Assembly: GCA_003249955.1 (NCBI GenBank)
Contig: QKHS01000090.1
Location: 1 to 46,203 of the forward strand
Reading direction: 5' to 3'
Source: Bacteroidales bacterium
GTDB taxonomy: Bacteria > Bacteroidota > Bacteroidia > Bacteroidales > ML635J-15
DNA length: 46,203 bases
The notes beneath the pieces were generated by a model. That model had not been told where the DNA came from. It did no database searches and worked only from the letters and a program-made list of their open reading frames with translations. A program made the position numbers and the translations under genes. Positions 27,179-39,015 of this stretch are shown here, piece by piece (position 1 is the first letter of the stretch; every line of letters begins with the position of its first letter).

Positions 27179-30100
27179 ATGGCTGTTAATACAAAGCAAA
27201 GAATAAATTTTTCAACAACAAAAAATCAGTTAGATTATCCTGATTTTTTAGAAATTCAGATTAAATCATTTGAGGAGTTCTTTCAGTTAGACTCCACCGC
27301 AGAGCAAAGAAAATCAGAAGGCCTTTATCAGGTTTTTCAGGAAAATTTCCCGATTACAGATACCAGAAATAATTTTGTACTGGAATTTCTTGATTATTCT
27401 CTTGACCCTCCGCGTTATAGCATAGAACAGTGTATTGAGAGAGGACTTACTTACAGCGTTCCGCTGAAAGCAAAATTAAAATTGTACTGCACCGACACTG
27501 AGCACGAAGATTTTGAAACTTCTGTTCAGGATGTTTGGCTTGGAGTTGTTCCTTATATGACCCCCAGCGGTACTTTTGTGATTAACGGTGCCGAACGTGT
27601 TGTAGTATCTCAGCTACACAGATCACCGGGTGTTTTCTTCAGTCAGTCAATACATGCTAACGGTACAAAATTGTATTCAGCACGTATTATTCCTTTTAAA
27701 GGATCATGGATTGAATTTGCAACCGATATAAATTCTGTCATGTATGCTTATATTGACAGGAAAAAGAAATTACCGGTAACAACTCTTCTCAGAGCTATCG
27801 GTTTTGAAAGCGATAAAGATATTCTCGAAATTTTTGACCTTGCAGACGAAATAAAAGTCTCGAAAACCGCTGTTAAGAAAATAGTAGGACGTCGTTTGGC
27901 GGCAAGAGTTCTTAAAACCTGGATCGAAGATTTCGTTGATGAAGATACTGCCGAAGTAGTTTCAATCGAACGTAACGAAGTTATTATTGATCGTGAAACT
28001 ATTATTGAGAATCATCATATTGATCTTATCGTTGACTCAGGCGCAAAAACAATATTATTGCATAAAGAAAATCAAAAGATTTCTGACTTTGCAATTATTT
28101 ACAATACTTTACAAAAAGACCCGTGTAACTCCGAAAAAGAAGCAGTGGTACATATTTACCGTCAGTTACGAAACAGTGAACCACCGGATGAAGCTACTGC
28201 CAGAGATGTTATCGATAAATTATTTTTCTCGGATAAACGTTATGATCTTGGTGATGTAGGCCGTTACAGAATTAACCAGAAACTCGGTCTTAATATTCCG
28301 GATGAAACGAAAGTTCTTACCCGTGAAGATATTATCGAAATTATTAAATATCTCATCGAACTTATTAACTCAAAAGCAGATATTGATGATATCGACCATT
28401 TGAGTAACCGTAGAGTCCGTACTGTTGGTGAACAACTCGGAAACCAGTTCAGCGTTGGTCTTGCACGTATGGCACGTACTATCCGTGAAAGAATGAATGT
28501 CAGAGATAATGAAGTTTTCCATCCTATGGATCTGATTAACTCAAAGACATTATCTTCTGTTATTAATTCTTTCTTCGGAACAAACCAGCTTTCGCAGTTT
28601 ATGGATCAGATAAATCCGTTAGCTGAGATAACTCATAAAAGAAGATTGTCAGCTTTGGGTCCAGGTGGTCTTTCACGCGAAAGAGCCGGGTTCGAAGTCC
28701 GTGACGTTCACTATACCCATTATGGACGTCTTTGTCCGATAGAAACACCGGAAGGTCCGAATATCGGTCTTATTTCTTCGCTTTGTGTTTATGCAAAAAT
28801 AAATAAACTTGGTTTTATCGAAACACCTTACCGCGAAGTAAGTGACGGTAAAGTAGGTTTTGATGATATCGTTTATCTTAGTGCAGAAAATGAAGAATCA
28901 AAGGTTATTGCACAGGCAAATGCTAAAATTGATGACGAAGGTGTTTTCCTTTCTCCTAAAGTAAGGTCCAGAAACGAAGGAGATTATCTCGTTGTTGAGC
29001 CTACCCAGATTACTCTGATGGACGTTGCACCTAACCAGATTGCTTCTATTGCAGCTTCTCTTATTCCTTTCCTTGAGCATGATGATGCTAACCGTGCTTT
29101 GATGGGATCTAACATGATGAGACAGGCGGTTCCTCTGCTTAAACCGGAAGCTCCTATTGTTGGTACCGGTATTGAGCATATGGTTGCCAAAGATTCAAGA
29201 ATTCTTATTGTTGCCGAAGGTAAAGGTATTGTTGAATATGTTGATGCTGATAAAATTATTATAAGATACGAAAGAGACGAAGAAGAAAGATTTATCAGTT
29301 TTACAGAAGATACAAAAACTTATAATATCCCGAAATTCCATAAAACCAATCAGAATACCTGCGTAAATCTTAAACCTATGGTAAGACGCGGAGATTTGGT
29401 TGAAAAAGGAACAATTCTTACAGAAGGTTACGGAACAGAAGGCGGAGAACTGGCACTGGGAAGAAACCTTAAAGTGGCATTTATGCCATGGAAAGGTTAC
29501 AACTTTGAAGATGCTATTGTTATCAACGAAAGAATTGTAAAAGAAGACTTATTTACATCTATTTATATTACTGATTATCAACTCGAAGTCCGCGAAACAA
29601 AACGTGGTATGGAAGAATTAACTTCTGATATCCCGAATGTAAGTGAACAGGCAACAAAAGACCTTGATGAAAACGGAATTATCCGTATCGGAGCTTATGT
29701 TAAGCCGGGAGATATAATGATCGGTAAAATTACTCCTAAAGGAGAAAGCGATCCTTCCCCTGAAGAAAAATTGTTAAGAGCTATCTTCGGCGAAAAAGCC
29801 GGTGATGTAAAAGATGCTTCGTTAAAAGCTTCTCCGTCAACAAACGGTGTGGTTATTGACAAAAAGCTTTTCTCCAAGACAATAAAAGATAGAAAAGTAA
29901 AGAATCAGGATAAAATAATACTGGAAAATATTGATTCAAAACAACAGGAAGACACCGCTAAATTAAGAGCAATATTAATTGAAAAATTGTTTGTCCTTGT
30001 AAACGGTAAAACTTCTCAGGGTGTTAAAGACAATTTTAATAATGATATTATTCCTAAGGGGGTTAAGTTTACTCAGAAACTCCTTGTAGATCTTGATTTT

Positions 30101-30982
30101 CTAAATATTAATCCTAATCGCTGGACTACTGATAAATCCAGAAACGATACAATATCAAGACTTTTGTTTAATTATATGATTGAACAAAAACAATTAGATG
30201 GAGAATACCGTCGTAAAAAACTTGATATCACTATCGGAGATGAATTGCCGGCAGGAATTATGCAGTTAGCGAAAGTTTATATTGCAAGCAAACGTACAAT
30301 CAAGGTAGGTGACAAACTTGCAGGTCGTCACGGAAATAAAGGTATTCTGGCAAAAATCGTCCGTCAGGAAGATATGCCGTTCCTTGAAGACGGAACACCT
30401 GTTGATATTGTTTTGAATCCTCTTGGTGTGCCTTCCCGTATGAACCTTGGACAGATATATGAAACTGTTCTTGGATGGGCAGGTCAGGTTATGGGATGCA
30501 AATTTGCTACTCCTATTTTTGATGGAGCTACTATTGATCAGATTAATGAATATACAGATAAAGCCGGAATTCCAAGATATGGTAAAACATATTTATATGA
30601 CGGCGGAACCGGTAAGAAATTTGACCAGCCTGCAACTGTAGGTGTAATCTATATGCTCAAACTCGGTCACATGGTAGAGGATAAAATGCATGCCCGTTCT
30701 ATTGGTCCTTATTCACTTATTACTCAGCAACCTTTGGGCGGTAAAGCTCAGTTCGGGGGCCAGCGTTTTGGTGAAATGGAGGTTTGGGCTCTCGAAGCAT
30801 TCGGTGCAGCCAATATACTTCAGGAAATCCTTACTGTTAAGTCAGATGACGTTGTAGGTCGTGCAAAAACTTACGAAAGTATTGTTAAAGGTGAACAGAT
30901 GCCGGTTCCTGGTATTCCGGAATCTCTTAACGTACTGTTGCATGAGTTAAGAGGTCTTTGCCTGAGAGTAGATCTTGATTAA
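27179..30982 (+). CDS. rpoB: DNA-directed RNA polymerase subunit beta
   Basis: This 1267-residue protein carries the fork-loop/rifampicin region near residues 460-535 (QLSQFMDQ, '[14 protein letters not shown]') and the conserved block [15 protein letters not shown] near 1044-1058. The residues matching Gln513, Asp516, His526 and Ser531 of E. coli are the wild-type ones, so rifampicin sensitivity at this site is predicted (inference). The C-terminus meets rpoC after a 28-bp gap. No indel or frameshift is seen. Confidence 0.99.
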   Translation: MAVNTKQRINFSTTKNQLDYPDFLEIQIKSFEEFFQLDSTAEQRKSEGLYQVFQENFPITDTRNNFVLEFLDYSLDPPRYSIEQCIERGLTYSVPLKAKLKLYCTDTEHEDFETSVQDVWLGVVPYMTPSGTFVINGAERVVVSQLHRSPGVFFSQSIHANGTKLYSARIIPFKGSWIEFATDINSVMYAYIDRKKKLPVTTLLRAIGFESDKDILEIFDLADEIKVSKTAVKKIVGRRLAARVLKTWIEDFVDEDTAEVVSIERNEVIIDRETIIENHHIDLIVDSGAKTILLHKENQKISDFAIIYNTLQKDPCNSEKEAVVHIYRQLRNSEPPDEATARDVIDKLFFSDKRYDLGDVGRYRINQKLGLNIPDETKVLTREDIIEIIKYLIELINSKADIDDIDHLSNRRVRTVGEQLGNQFSVGLARMARTIRERMNVRDNEVFHPMDLINSKTLSSVINSFFGTNQLSQFMDQINPLAEITHKRRLSALGPGGLSRERAGFEVRDVHYTHYGRLCPIETPEGPNIGLISSLCVYAKINKLGFIETPYREVSDGKVGFDDIVYLSAENEESKVIAQANAKIDDEGVFLSPKVRSRNEGDYLVVEPTQITLMDVAPNQIASIAASLIPFLEHDDANRALMGSNMMRQAVPLLKPEAPIVGTGIEHMVAKDSRILIVAEGKGIVEYVDADKIIIRYERDEEERFISFTEDTKTYNIPKFHKTNQNTCVNLKPMVRRGDLVEKGTILTEGYGTEGGELALGRNLKVAFMPWKGYNFEDAIVINERIVKEDLFTSIYITDYQLEVRETKRGMEELTSDIPNVSEQATKDLDENGIIRIGAYVKPGDIMIGKITPKGESDPSPEEKLLRAIFGEKAGDVKDASLKASPSTNGVVIDKKLFSKTIKDRKVKNQDKIILENIDSKQQEDTAKLRAILIEKLFVLVNGKTSQGVKDNFNNDIIPKGVKFTQKLLVDLDFLNINPNRWTTDKSRNDTISRLLFNYMIEQKQLDGEYRRKKLDITIGDELPAGIMQLAKVYIASKRTIKVGDKLAGRHGNKGILAKIVRQEDMPFLEDGTPVDIVLNPLGVPSRMNLGQIYETVLGWAGQVMGCKFATPIFDGATIDQINEYTDKAGIPRYGKTYLYDGGTGKKFDQPATVGVIYMLKLGHMVEDKMHARSIGPYSLITQQPLGGKAQFGGQRFGEMEVWALEAFGAANILQEILTVKSDDVVGRAKTYESIVKGEQMPVPGIPESLNVLLHELRGLCLRVDLD

Positions 30983-31010
30983 GAATTAACAAAATTAAAC
31001 AGCTGATAAT

Positions 31011-34000
31011 ATGGCTTTTAGAAAAGATAATAAAGTTAAAACCAATTTTTCCAAGATTACTATAAGTTTGGCTTCTCCTGAAGAAATTCAGGATATGTCC
31101 AGCGGGGAAGTAACAAAACCGGAAACAATAAATTACCGTACTTACAAACCTGAAAGAGATGGTTTGTTTTGCGAAAGAATTTTCGGCCCCGTAAAAGATT
31201 ATGAATGTCATTGCGGAAAATATAAAAGAATCAGATATAAAGGTATTGTCTGCGACAGATGTGGTGTCGAAGTTACCGAAAAGAAAGTGAGACGTGAAAG
31301 AACAGGTCATATTAAACTTGAAGTTCCTGTTGCTCATATCTGGTATTTTAAAACATTACCGAACAAAATAGGGTATTTGTTAGGTTTGCCTGCAAAGAAG
31401 CTGGATGCTATCGTTTATTACGAAAGATATATCGTTATTCAGCCTGGTGTTAAAGCTATTGACGGAATTCAGGAACAGGACTTTTTGACCGAAGATGAAT
31501 ATCTCGAAATAATGGAGTCTTTGCCACGCGAAAATCAATTACTTGACGATACAGATCCTAACAAATTTATCGCTAAGATGGGAGCAGAGGCTATTTATGA
31601 CATGCTCCAAAGAATAGATCTTGACAAATTATCATATGATTTAAGAGATAAAGCCGGCAAAGAAACTTCTCAGCAACGTAAAAGCGAAGCTTTGAAGAGA
31701 CTTAGTGTCGTAGAAGCATTCAGATTATCTCAGGATAAGAATAAACCTGAATGGATGATTGTAAAAATAGTTCCTGTTATTCCTCCGGAACTCAGACCAT
31801 TGGTGCCACTTGATGGCGGACGATTTGCAACATCTGATCTAAACGACCTCTACAGAAGGGTTATTATCAGAAATAACCGTCTGAAACGCTTACTCGAAAT
31901 CAAAGCTCCTGAAGTAATCTTGCGTAACGAAAAACGTATGTTGCAGGAAGCTGTAGATTCTTTATTTGATAATTCAAGAAAATCAAATGCAGTAAAAACA
32001 GATGCCAATCGTCCGTTGAAATCTTTGAGCGACAGCTTAAAAGGTAAGCAAGGACGTTTCCGTCAGAACTTATTAGGTAAACGTGTTGACTTTTCTGCAC
32101 GTTCTGTAATCGTTGTAGGTCCGGAACTTAAAATGCACGAATGTGGTATTCCTAAAGATATGGCAGCGGAACTTTACAAACCTTTTATTATCAGAAAATT
32201 AACTGAGAGAGGTATTGTAAAAACAGTAAAATCTGCTAAGAAAATTGTTGAAAGAAAAGATCCTGTTATCTGGGATATTCTTGAAAACGTTCTGAAAGGA
32301 CATCCTATTTTGCTTAACCGTGCTCCTACTTTGCACCGTTTAGGTATTCAGGCATTCCAGCCAAAACTTATAGAAGGAAAGGCTATACAGCTTCATCCTC
32401 TTGTTTGTACTGCGTTCAACGCCGACTTTGACGGTGACCAGATGGCTGTTCACCTTCCGTTAGGAAATGCTGCAATTCTCGAAGCTCAGGTATTAATGCT
32501 GGCTTCTCATAATATTCTTAACCCTGCAAACGGAGCTCCTATCACAGTACCTTCTCAGGATATGGTTTTGGGTCTGTACTATCTTACTAAAGAGCGCAGA
32601 GGCGTTATGGGCGAAGGGAAAGTTTATTATTCTCCTGAAGAAGTGACAATTGCCAATAACGAAGGCAAACTCGATCTTCATGCAATTATTAAAGTAAGAA
32701 CTGAGGATATTAATGAAAACGGTGAGATCGTTACTAAAATGATCGAAACTACTGCCGGAAGAGTTCTGTTTAATAAAATTGTTCCGAGAGAATACGGATA
32801 TATTAACGAATTACTTACCAAGAAATCTTTGCGTGATATCATAGGAAATCTGGTTGGAAAATGCGGTACAGCAGTTACAGCCAAATTCCTTGATGATATA
32901 AAAGATCTTGGATATTATAACGCTTTCGTTGGAGGCTTGTCGTTTAACCTTGATAATGTTATCGTTCCTGAAGAAAAACATGAATTGGTAAATGAAGGTT
33001 ACGAACAGGTTGACGAAATTATGTTCAATTACGAAAACGGTTTTATCACTGATAATGAAAGATACAATCAGGTTATTGACGTTTGGACAAATATCAATGC
33101 CCGTTTAAGTATTGAGGTGATGAGAAAACTGTCAACTGACAACCAGGGGTTCAACGCAGTTTATATGATGCTTGACTCAGGTGCGAGGGGTTCAAAAGAA
33201 CAGATCAGCCAGTTGTGCGGTATGAGGGGTCTTATGGCAAAACCACAAAAATCAGGTGTTGCTACAAGTGAGATTATTGAAAACCCGATTTTGTCAAACT
33301 TTAAAGAAGGACTTTCGATTCTTGAGTACTTTATCTCTACCCACGGTGCACGTAAAGGTCTTGCCGATACCGCTCTTAAGACTGCTGATGCCGGTTACCT
33401 TACCAGACGTTTGGTTGACGTTGCGCAGGATGTGGTTATTACCGAAGAAGATTGTGGTACTTTAAGAGGTTTGGTAGCTTCCGAGCTTAAGAAAAATGAC
33501 GAAGAAGTTATAGAATCACTTTATGACCGTATTTTAGGTCGTACCAGTGTTCATGATATCTATCATCCTCAGACTGAAGAACTTATCGTTGGCTCGGGTG
33601 AAGAAATTACAGAGAAAATTGCAAAAATAATCGAAGATTCTCCGATAGATAAAGTTGAAATCCGTTCGGTATTGACATGTGAATCACGTAAAGGTGTTTG
33701 CTCTAAATGCTACGGACGTAACCTTGCTACCAGAAAAATGGTTCAGAAAGGAGAAGCTGTCGGTGTTATTGCAGCACAGTCAATCGGGGAGCCAGGTACT
33801 CAGCTTACACTTCGTACATTCCACATGGGGGGGGTTGCAGGTAATATTGCCAGCGAATCTTCCATTACTGCAAAATATGATGGAGTTCTCGAAATCGACG
33901 AACTCAGAACAGTTGCTCATGAAGAATCTGACGGACAGCTCGTTGATATCGTGGTTACACGTATGGCCGAGATGAAGATTGTTGATGTTAAAACCAAAAT

Positions 34001-35288
34001 TCCGCTTGTTAATAAACCAATTCCTTACGGTTCGAAATTATTCTTCAAACCTGGTCAGATGATTAAAAAAGGAGATAAGGTTTGTGAGTGGGATTTATAT
34101 AACATTGTAATTGTTAGTGAATTCTCAGGTAAACTGATGTTCGAGGATGTTATAGAAGGTGTAAACTATAAAGATGAAGTAGCTGCCCAAACCGGGTTTA
34201 GTGAAAAAATCATTATTGAAACCAAAGATAAGTCCAAGATTCCGGTTGCAAAAATTGTAGATAAGAGCAAAGAAGTTCTGGCTACATATAACCTCCCTGT
34301 AGGAGCACGTCTTGTAAAAAATGAAAAAGACGATATCAAAGCAGGTGATATTCTTATTAAAATGCCTAGAATAGTTGGTAAGGGTGGTGATATCACCGGA
34401 GGTCTTCCTCGTGTTACCGAATTGTTCGAAGCCCGTAATCCTTCAAACCCTGCTGTTGTTTCAGAAATTGACGGGGAAGTAGGTTTTGGTAAGGTTAAGA
34501 GAGGTAACCGTGAGATTGAAATCAAATCAAAAGAAGGAAACATTAAGAAATATCTTGTTCCGCTGTCAAAACAAATCCTTGTACAGCCTAACGACTACGT
34601 TAAAGCAGGTACAGCTTTGATTGACGGTGCGGTAACACCGAGTGATATTCTTGCAATTAAAGGTCCGACCGAAGTTCAGGAATATCTTGTTAACGAAATT
34701 CAGGACGTTTATCGTTTACAGGGTGTAAAAATCAATGACAAACATTTCGAAACTATCGTAAGACAAATGATGAGAAAAGTTGTTGTTGAAGAGCCTGGTG
34801 ATACTCAGTTCCTCGAAAAACAGATAGTTGACAAATGGGACTTCAGGGAAGAAAACGACAGAGTATTTGATAAGAAAGTTGTTGTTGATGCAGGTGACTC
34901 TGCTAACTTCCTTCCGGGTCAGATGATTTCATACAGAAGATTAAGAGACGAAAACTCAATGCTTAAACGTAAAGATTTACGTCTTGTCGAAGTAAGAGAC
35001 GCTTTACCTGCAACATCAAGCCAGATACTTCAGGGTATTACAAGAGCGGCCCTTCAGACTAACAGCTTTATGTCTGCTGCATCATTCCAGGAAACTACAA
35101 AAGTTTTGAACGAAGCTGCAATCAGAGCAAAAGTTGACGAACTGGAAGGATTGAAAGAAAACGTAATTGTTGGACACCTCATACCTGCCGGTACCGGACA
35201 GCGTGAATTCCAGACAATGAAAGTTTCATCCAAAGAAGCATCTAAAAGATTTTTAACAGAAGAAGTAGAAACTGAAATAAAATTGTAA
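31011..35288 (+). CDS. rpoC: DNA-directed RNA polymerase subunit beta'
   Basis: This 1425-residue catalytic subunit has the N-terminal zinc ribbon ([18 protein letters not shown]), the active-site magnesium loop [15 protein letters not shown] at about 470, and the second zinc site ([14 protein letters not shown]) near 889. Length matches Bacteroidota homologues. The DUF3467 gene begins two bases after its stop. Confidence 0.99.
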   Translation: MAFRKDNKVKTNFSKITISLASPEEIQDMSSGEVTKPETINYRTYKPERDGLFCERIFGPVKDYECHCGKYKRIRYKGIVCDRCGVEVTEKKVRRERTGHIKLEVPVAHIWYFKTLPNKIGYLLGLPAKKLDAIVYYERYIVIQPGVKAIDGIQEQDFLTEDEYLEIMESLPRENQLLDDTDPNKFIAKMGAEAIYDMLQRIDLDKLSYDLRDKAGKETSQQRKSEALKRLSVVEAFRLSQDKNKPEWMIVKIVPVIPPELRPLVPLDGGRFATSDLNDLYRRVIIRNNRLKRLLEIKAPEVILRNEKRMLQEAVDSLFDNSRKSNAVKTDANRPLKSLSDSLKGKQGRFRQNLLGKRVDFSARSVIVVGPELKMHECGIPKDMAAELYKPFIIRKLTERGIVKTVKSAKKIVERKDPVIWDILENVLKGHPILLNRAPTLHRLGIQAFQPKLIEGKAIQLHPLVCTAFNADFDGDQMAVHLPLGNAAILEAQVLMLASHNILNPANGAPITVPSQDMVLGLYYLTKERRGVMGEGKVYYSPEEVTIANNEGKLDLHAIIKVRTEDINENGEIVTKMIETTAGRVLFNKIVPREYGYINELLTKKSLRDIIGNLVGKCGTAVTAKFLDDIKDLGYYNAFVGGLSFNLDNVIVPEEKHELVNEGYEQVDEIMFNYENGFITDNERYNQVIDVWTNINARLSIEVMRKLSTDNQGFNAVYMMLDSGARGSKEQISQLCGMRGLMAKPQKSGVATSEIIENPILSNFKEGLSILEYFISTHGARKGLADTALKTADAGYLTRRLVDVAQDVVITEEDCGTLRGLVASELKKNDEEVIESLYDRILGRTSVHDIYHPQTEELIVGSGEEITEKIAKIIEDSPIDKVEIRSVLTCESRKGVCSKCYGRNLATRKMVQKGEAVGVIAAQSIGEPGTQLTLRTFHMGGVAGNIASESSITAKYDGVLEIDELRTVAHEESDGQLVDIVVTRMAEMKIVDVKTKIPLVNKPIPYGSKLFFKPGQMIKKGDKVCEWDLYNIVIVSEFSGKLMFEDVIEGVNYKDEVAAQTGFSEKIIIETKDKSKIPVAKIVDKSKEVLATYNLPVGARLVKNEKDDIKAGDILIKMPRIVGKGGDITGGLPRVTELFEARNPSNPAVVSEIDGEVGFGKVKRGNREIEIKSKEGNIKKYLVPLSKQILVQPNDYVKAGTALIDGAVTPSDILAIKGPTEVQEYLVNEIQDVYRLQGVKINDKHFETIVRQMMRKVVVEEPGDTQFLEKQIVDKWDFREENDRVFDKKVVVDAGDSANFLPGQMISYRRLRDENSMLKRKDLRLVEVRDALPATSSQILQGITRAALQTNSFMSAASFQETTKVLNEAAIRAKVDELEGLKENVIVGHLIPAGTGQREFQTMKVSSKEASKRFLTEEVETEIKL

Positions 35289-35290
35289 TT

Positions 35291-35608
35291 ATGGACGATA
35301 AAAATAAACAAAATCAGATTAACATCGAATTAACCGATGAAACAGGACAAGGAATTTATGCAAATCTTGCAGTAATTACTCACTCTTCGTCGGAGTTCGT
35401 TCTGGATTTTGTGAGAATTATGCCGGGTTTACCAAAAGCCAAAGTGCAGTCCCGTATTATTTTAACACCGGAACATGCAAAAAGACTTATGGGTGCACTT
35501 CAGGAAAATATCTCAAAATTTGAGTCTGTTAACGGTCCTGTAAAAATTTCAAATAAATCAGGAAATTCTATCCCGATGAATTTTGGCGGACCAACCGCAC
35601 AGGCTTAA
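35291..35608 (+). CDS. DUF3467 family protein
   Basis: This 105-residue cytoplasmic protein has the DUF3467 core (INIELTDETGQGIYANLAVI, 'SSSEFVLDFVRIMPG', ILTPEHAKRLMGALQENI). It begins two bases after the rpoC stop, so it is almost certainly on the polymerase transcript. A link to transcription or translation is suggested only by position; the molecular role is not known to me. Confidence 0.9.
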   Translation: MDDKNKQNQINIELTDETGQGIYANLAVITHSSSEFVLDFVRIMPGLPKAKVQSRIILTPEHAKRLMGALQENISKFESVNGPVKISNKSGNSIPMNFGGPTAQA

Positions 35609-35648
35609 TCGTCACCGGTTTTAGAACTTGTTAATAATTAAACTTGAT

Positions 35649-35694
35649 AAAAGGGAGGAATCTTTAAAAGGATTTCCTCCTTTTCTTTTTTTTT
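35649..35694 (+). terminator. Terminator ending the rpoBC-DUF3467 unit
   Basis: An imperfect purine/pyrimidine stem (AAAAGGGAGGAATC against GGATTTCCTCCTTTT) is followed by a long T-rich run with one C. It is well placed as the end of the core operon. Confidence 0.8.
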
Positions 35695-35695
35695 G

Positions 35696-35703
35696 TATTT
35701 TTG
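35696..35703 (+). promoter_or_regulatory. Candidate -7 box directly before the lipoprotein start
   Basis: TATTTTTG matches TAnnTTTG, and its end is only four bases before the ATG at 35708. If used, the transcript would begin at or next to the start codon (leaderless). No TTTG -33 box is clear, since the upstream sequence is the terminator T-run. Confidence 0.4.
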
Positions 35704-35707
35704 TGAT

Positions 35708-36190
35708 ATGTCAACACGGATTTTAATATTGATTTTGTTTATTTCTTTGTTTGCATTACAATCATGCTTCAAAGTTGAAACATATCCGCCCGAACCTCGT
35801 GTGGAGTTTCTTGATTTTCAGTATGTTGATACAATTGATGGCCTTGAAAACCATGTTCTGAACGGGACATTACATTTCTATTTCGAAGATGGCGATGGTG
35901 ATGTAGGGTTTGACACCACCACTCCAAGAAAAAACACAATTTTCCTTGAAAAATATATTGTTACAGACGGAGTTGAAATTCTCTCGGATGTATCTGTTCC
36001 ATTAAACTTTTATGTTCCGAAGTTTGAAAATTCAAGCGAAAATTCCACACTTAAAGGAGAGATGTTCGTTAATGATCTGAATGAAAGTTATCCTTTAAAC
36101 AGTGATACAATATTCTATAAGTTTTATATAGTTGATCGCGCAGGCAACAAAAGTAATGTGGAGAGTACAGGTTATCTTGTCCTGAAGTAA
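35708..36190 (+). CDS. Predicted lipoprotein, function unknown
   Basis: I chose the ATG at 35708 (MSTRILILILFISLFALQSC) over a TTG five codons earlier. The protein is 160 residues with a lipoprotein signal ending LQSC. The mature part has an acidic loop FEDGDGDVGFD and ends 'YIVDRAGNKSNVESTGYLVLK', a beta-rich fold. I do not recognise a named function. It is directly adjacent tail to tail (no spacer) to the next gene on the minus strand. Confidence 0.8.
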   Translation: MSTRILILILFISLFALQSCFKVETYPPEPRVEFLDFQYVDTIDGLENHVLNGTLHFYFEDGDGDVGFDTTTPRKNTIFLEKYIVTDGVEILSDVSVPLNFYVPKFENSSENSTLKGEMFVNDLNESYPLNSDTIFYKFYIVDRAGNKSNVESTGYLVLK

Positions 36191-36958
36191 TTAATCTTTT
36201 TTGCCAAATTTCCTGAAATAATCCAAACAGAAATCCTCATCAATACTTTGATATAATTCAATTGCAAGGTCTATCTTAAGTCTTAGTTTGTCATAACTTT
36301 TATATACTTCCCAAAAATTGTCTATAGGGCAGAACAGGTTTTTGGCAATACTGTTAAAATCATTCTCAGACCCTGACATTGCATACTCGTAAAGAAACCC
36401 GGCATTGAAATAATAATCCTCATAAATAAGTCCGTCTTTCCCTTTTTTTATTTCATAAACACCGCCTTTGCCGTACTCAAAATCATCATCATTAATCCGG
36501 CACCATCTTTTATCGAAAGACTCCGGCGCGTAATTGCGTAAAAGAATACTTGAAAATTCTGCATGGAATAATTGCTCCAGATACTGATCAGTATAGCCTT
36601 TGCTGATGTCATTATTTGTAAGATATACAACATTATTGGAGTTTGTCCCGCCATAAGGCTGCCCGTAGAATTTCATTTCTTTGAATATGAAAATATGGCT
36701 TAAATTATTCTGAAGAACGGCTACGGGATATTTGTCAAGAGCTCTGAATATTATCTCAATGCTTCTGTTTAATTCGGACAAATCCAGAGATGTCGCTTTA
36801 CCTCTGATTTTACCTCCTCTCCACAACTCCGGAAACATATCATCTGTGGTCAGATAATATATTTTTATTCCTGATTTTTCGTGAACAAAATAATCAGCAC
36901 TAAATGTTGCAGTAGTGAAACTGAAAAATAAAACTGTAAACGCGATTATGTATTTCAT
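36191..36958 (-). CDS. Exported zincin-like protein with eroded HExxH motif
   Basis: This 255-residue protein has a signal peptide (MKYIIAFTVLFFSFTTATFS). At residues 132-140 it carries HAEFSSILL where related Bacteroidota proteins read HHEFSSILL, a form resembling HExxH zinc peptidases. The downstream part (FNAGFLYEYAMSGSENDF, FWEVYKSYDKLRLKIDLA) resembles the tail of such putative zincins. With Ala in place of the second His and no second metal His in the motif, catalysis is doubtful. I call it zincin-like by resemblance only. It lies 13 bases downstream of the HD gene and is probably co-transcribed with it. Confidence 0.65.
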   Translation of the reverse strand: MKYIIAFTVLFFSFTTATFSADYFVHEKSGIKIYYLTTDDMFPELWRGGKIRGKATSLDLSELNRSIEIIFRALDKYPVAVLQNNLSHIFIFKEMKFYGQPYGGTNSNNVVYLTNNDISKGYTDQYLEQLFHAEFSSILLRNYAPESFDKRWCRINDDDFEYGKGGVYEIKKGKDGLIYEDYYFNAGFLYEYAMSGSENDFNSIAKNLFCPIDNFWEVYKSYDKLRLKIDLAIELYQSIDEDFCLDYFRKFGKKD

Positions 36959-36971
36959 AATTTCTTAACTT

Positions 36972-37625
36972 TTATACTTCATTCCACTCTTTATAAAACT
37001 GATTCAGGTATTGTAACATAAAATTATGTCTTTCTTCTGCCATAATTTTACCGGTTTCAGTATTCATCCTGTCTTTAAGCAGGAGTAATTTCTCGTAAAA
37101 ATGATTTATTGTAGGAGAAGTGCTGTTTCTGTATTCTTCGGGACTCATGTTTAGTATCGGATTGATATCAGGATTATAAAATTCTCTTTTTTTATATCCT
37201 CCGTAGCTGAAAGCTCTCGCAACGCCTATAGCTCCTATAGCATCAAGCCTGTCTGCATCCTGCACTATGTCAAGTTCTGCTGACTTAAAACTTTGTCCGG
37301 CATTTCCTCCTTTGAATGAAATATTTTTAATGATGTTAATAACATGATCAGCATCGTTTCTCTCAACGCCAATGCTTTCCATAAATCTAAAAGCTTTATC
37401 CGGGCCGGCATTCTCGTCGCCGTTATTAAATTTTGCATCCGCGATATCATGTAAAAGTGCCGAAAGTTCAACAATGAAAATGTCGCATTTCTCTGTTTTA
37501 CCAATCTTCAGAGCAGTGTTCCTAACTCTTACAGCGTGCCACCAGTCATGGCCGGATTCGGACGACGAAAGTTCTTGTTTTACAAATTTCAATGTTTCAT
37601 AAATAAACTGTTCTTTACTGCTCAT
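36972..37625 (-). CDS. HD-domain phosphohydrolase (YedJ-like)
   Basis: This 217-residue protein carries the HD-superfamily metal motif: GHDWWHAVRVRN (H26, H30), LLHDIADAKF (H59, D60) and 'QDADRLDAIGAIGVAR'. Family members are metal-dependent phosphohydrolases, and the YedJ-like branch has no assigned substrate. No signal peptide is visible, so it is cytoplasmic. The exported zincin-like gene follows on the same transcript. Confidence 0.87.
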   Translation of the reverse strand: MSSKEQFIYETLKFVKQELSSSESGHDWWHAVRVRNTALKIGKTEKCDIFIVELSALLHDIADAKFNNGDENAGPDKAFRFMESIGVERNDADHVINIIKNISFKGGNAGQSFKSAELDIVQDADRLDAIGAIGVARAFSYGGYKKREFYNPDINPILNMSPEEYRNSTSPTINHFYEKLLLLKDRMNTETGKIMAEERHNFMLQYLNQFYKEWNEV

Positions 37626-37994
37626 TTTTTACTTTTTTGTTTTAACAAAATTACAAAAAATTAGAGGTAATACATGGAAGGCAAGGAAATTATACTGTTT
37701 TTGCTATGGAAATACTACAACAAAAATTTTTGAACATTGGCCTTTTCGTAAATTTGAATAAATAAATCATAAAATTATGAGAGAGTAGGCTTTTAAAAAT
37801 ATATTGATAAAAAAGTGTTAGCTTTTGTTCCTACACTATGTTAGATTTGCAAATTTTAAAGCGAACAGGGACGAGAAAGTTTTAACGCTCATGCAGATAT
37901 ACGTTGGCTTTCTTTGTTTGTTAGCAAGGCTTTGCAGAGATTAAGTAGCAGACATAGTTTATCCCATGTTTTTTTATTGTGAGAATGTGTTGTC
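37626..37994. other. AT-rich spacer before the duplicated HTH module
   Basis: No gene is seen in 369 bases. A TAGATTTG at 37842-37849 fits the -7 consensus, with a TTTG only 14 bases upstream, so promoter support is weak. The sequence changes character here from the housekeeping block to the island. Confidence 0.5.
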
Positions 37995-38264
37995 ATGTAC
38001 GAAGGGAAAATACATATAGGGAAGCTTATACGTGAAAGGCTTAACGAAAATGGCCAGTCAGCATCGTGCCTTGTTTCAAAAGTGCATTGCGACCCCCCAG
38101 TTCAATAAACAAGTAATTGAGAAAGGACTATATTGATACTGATTTATTGTTGTGCATCTCTGAGAGACTTGATTTTGATTTTTTTTTCTTGTTATTCAGG
38201 TTTTATAAAAACCGCAAAAATGAAAAACAATCCTTGCAAGAATGATGATGATATTGCTTTAAAT
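37995..38264 (+). pseudogene. Decayed copy of the small XRE-type HTH gene
   Basis: The start reads MYEGKIHIGKLIRERLNENG, matching the intact gene's MHIGKLIREKLNENG. Two extra bases after 'HCD' shift the frame, and a TAA at 38106 stops it after 37 residues. The poly-T run in the 'DFDFFSC' region has nine T against eight in the intact copy, a second shift that puts the remainder (SCYSGFIKTAKMKNN) back into a recognisable frame. Both lesions are visible by comparison with the gene at 38581. Confidence 0.85.
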
Positions 38265-38428
38265 TGGGGAAAGATTGTCTCCATAGAATTTTGCGTTCAA
38301 TATTGGAATATTTTAATTTTACCAATAATTTATAAAATATAATAAATTATTTATATTTTATTATTTTGAAAGTTCAGATAATACGATGATAAAAGGTTTT
38401 AGGAGTCTATTTAAGATAAATTTAATAA

Positions 38429-38439
38429 GACAAAATGTC
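38429..38439. promoter_or_regulatory. GAC-N5-GTC dyad, copy 1
   Basis: GACAAAATGTC with flanking ATAA and GAAAA, 40 bases before the truncated ATG at 38479. The same half-sites recur in copy 2. A binding site for the neighbouring HTH protein is inference. Confidence 0.35.
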
Positions 38440-38478
38440 GAAAAAAGTTAATAGCATGGGGGGTAATGTTTAAATAAA

Positions 38479-38568
38479 ATGAAAATGATTTGGATGTTAG
38501 TTACCGGAATGATTTTAAATGATAAACAAATCAGATTTAGAATAGTAAAATTAATTCAAGATAAATAG
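38479..38568 (+). pseudogene. Truncated 5' remnant of the LPP20-like lipoprotein gene
   Basis: An ATG opens MKMIWMLVTGMIL, which parallels MEKIYILVTVIIV of the intact gene at 39070, but homology ends after about 13 residues and a TAG follows at residue 30. The offset from the intact start (591 bases) matches the HTH copies (589 bases). Confidence 0.65.
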
Positions 38569-38580
38569 TTTGTAAATATT

Positions 38581-38853
38581 ATGTATTGCAAAGAGGAAAT
38601 GCATATCGGAAAATTGATACGCGAAAAGTTGAATGAGAATGGTCGATCGGCCTCTTGGCTTGCATCAAAAGTGCATTGCGACCGGAGTACTATAAACAAA
38701 CAATTGAGAAAAGACTATATTGACACTGATTTATTATTACGCATTTCTGAGATACTTGATTTTGATTTTTTTTCTTGTTATTCAGATTTCATAAAATCTA
38801 CTAAAATGATGACTAATTTTCGCAAAATTGATGACAATATTGCTTTATGTTGA
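38581..38853 (+). CDS. Small XRE-type helix-turn-helix protein
   Basis: This is 90 residues from the ATG at 38581, or 84 from an internal ATG at 38599 that gives the family-like start MHIGKLIREKLNENG. The HTH covers about residues 24-50 (SWLASKVHCDRSTINKQLRK), followed by 'IDTDLLLRISEILDFDFFSCYS'. Similar short regulators are common in Bacteroidales genomes, usually as single-domain DNA-binding proteins. It is the intact copy of the duplicated module and lies directly upstream of the envelope-protein cluster, so it may control it (inference). Confidence 0.85.
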   Translation: MYCKEEMHIGKLIREKLNENGRSASWLASKVHCDRSTINKQLRKDYIDTDLLLRISEILDFDFFSCYSDFIKSTKMMTNFRKIDDNIALC

Positions 38854-39015
38854 GGAGTAATTGTAGTAATAAAATTTTGTGCCTAATATGGAGTATTATA
38901 ATTTTATAAATATAATGTAAGACTAATTAGTTTATTTATATTATTTGAATTTGAAAAGTTAATGTGACAACAATGGTAAAACATCTTATTAAGCCATTTA
39001 AAATAAATTTTATAA

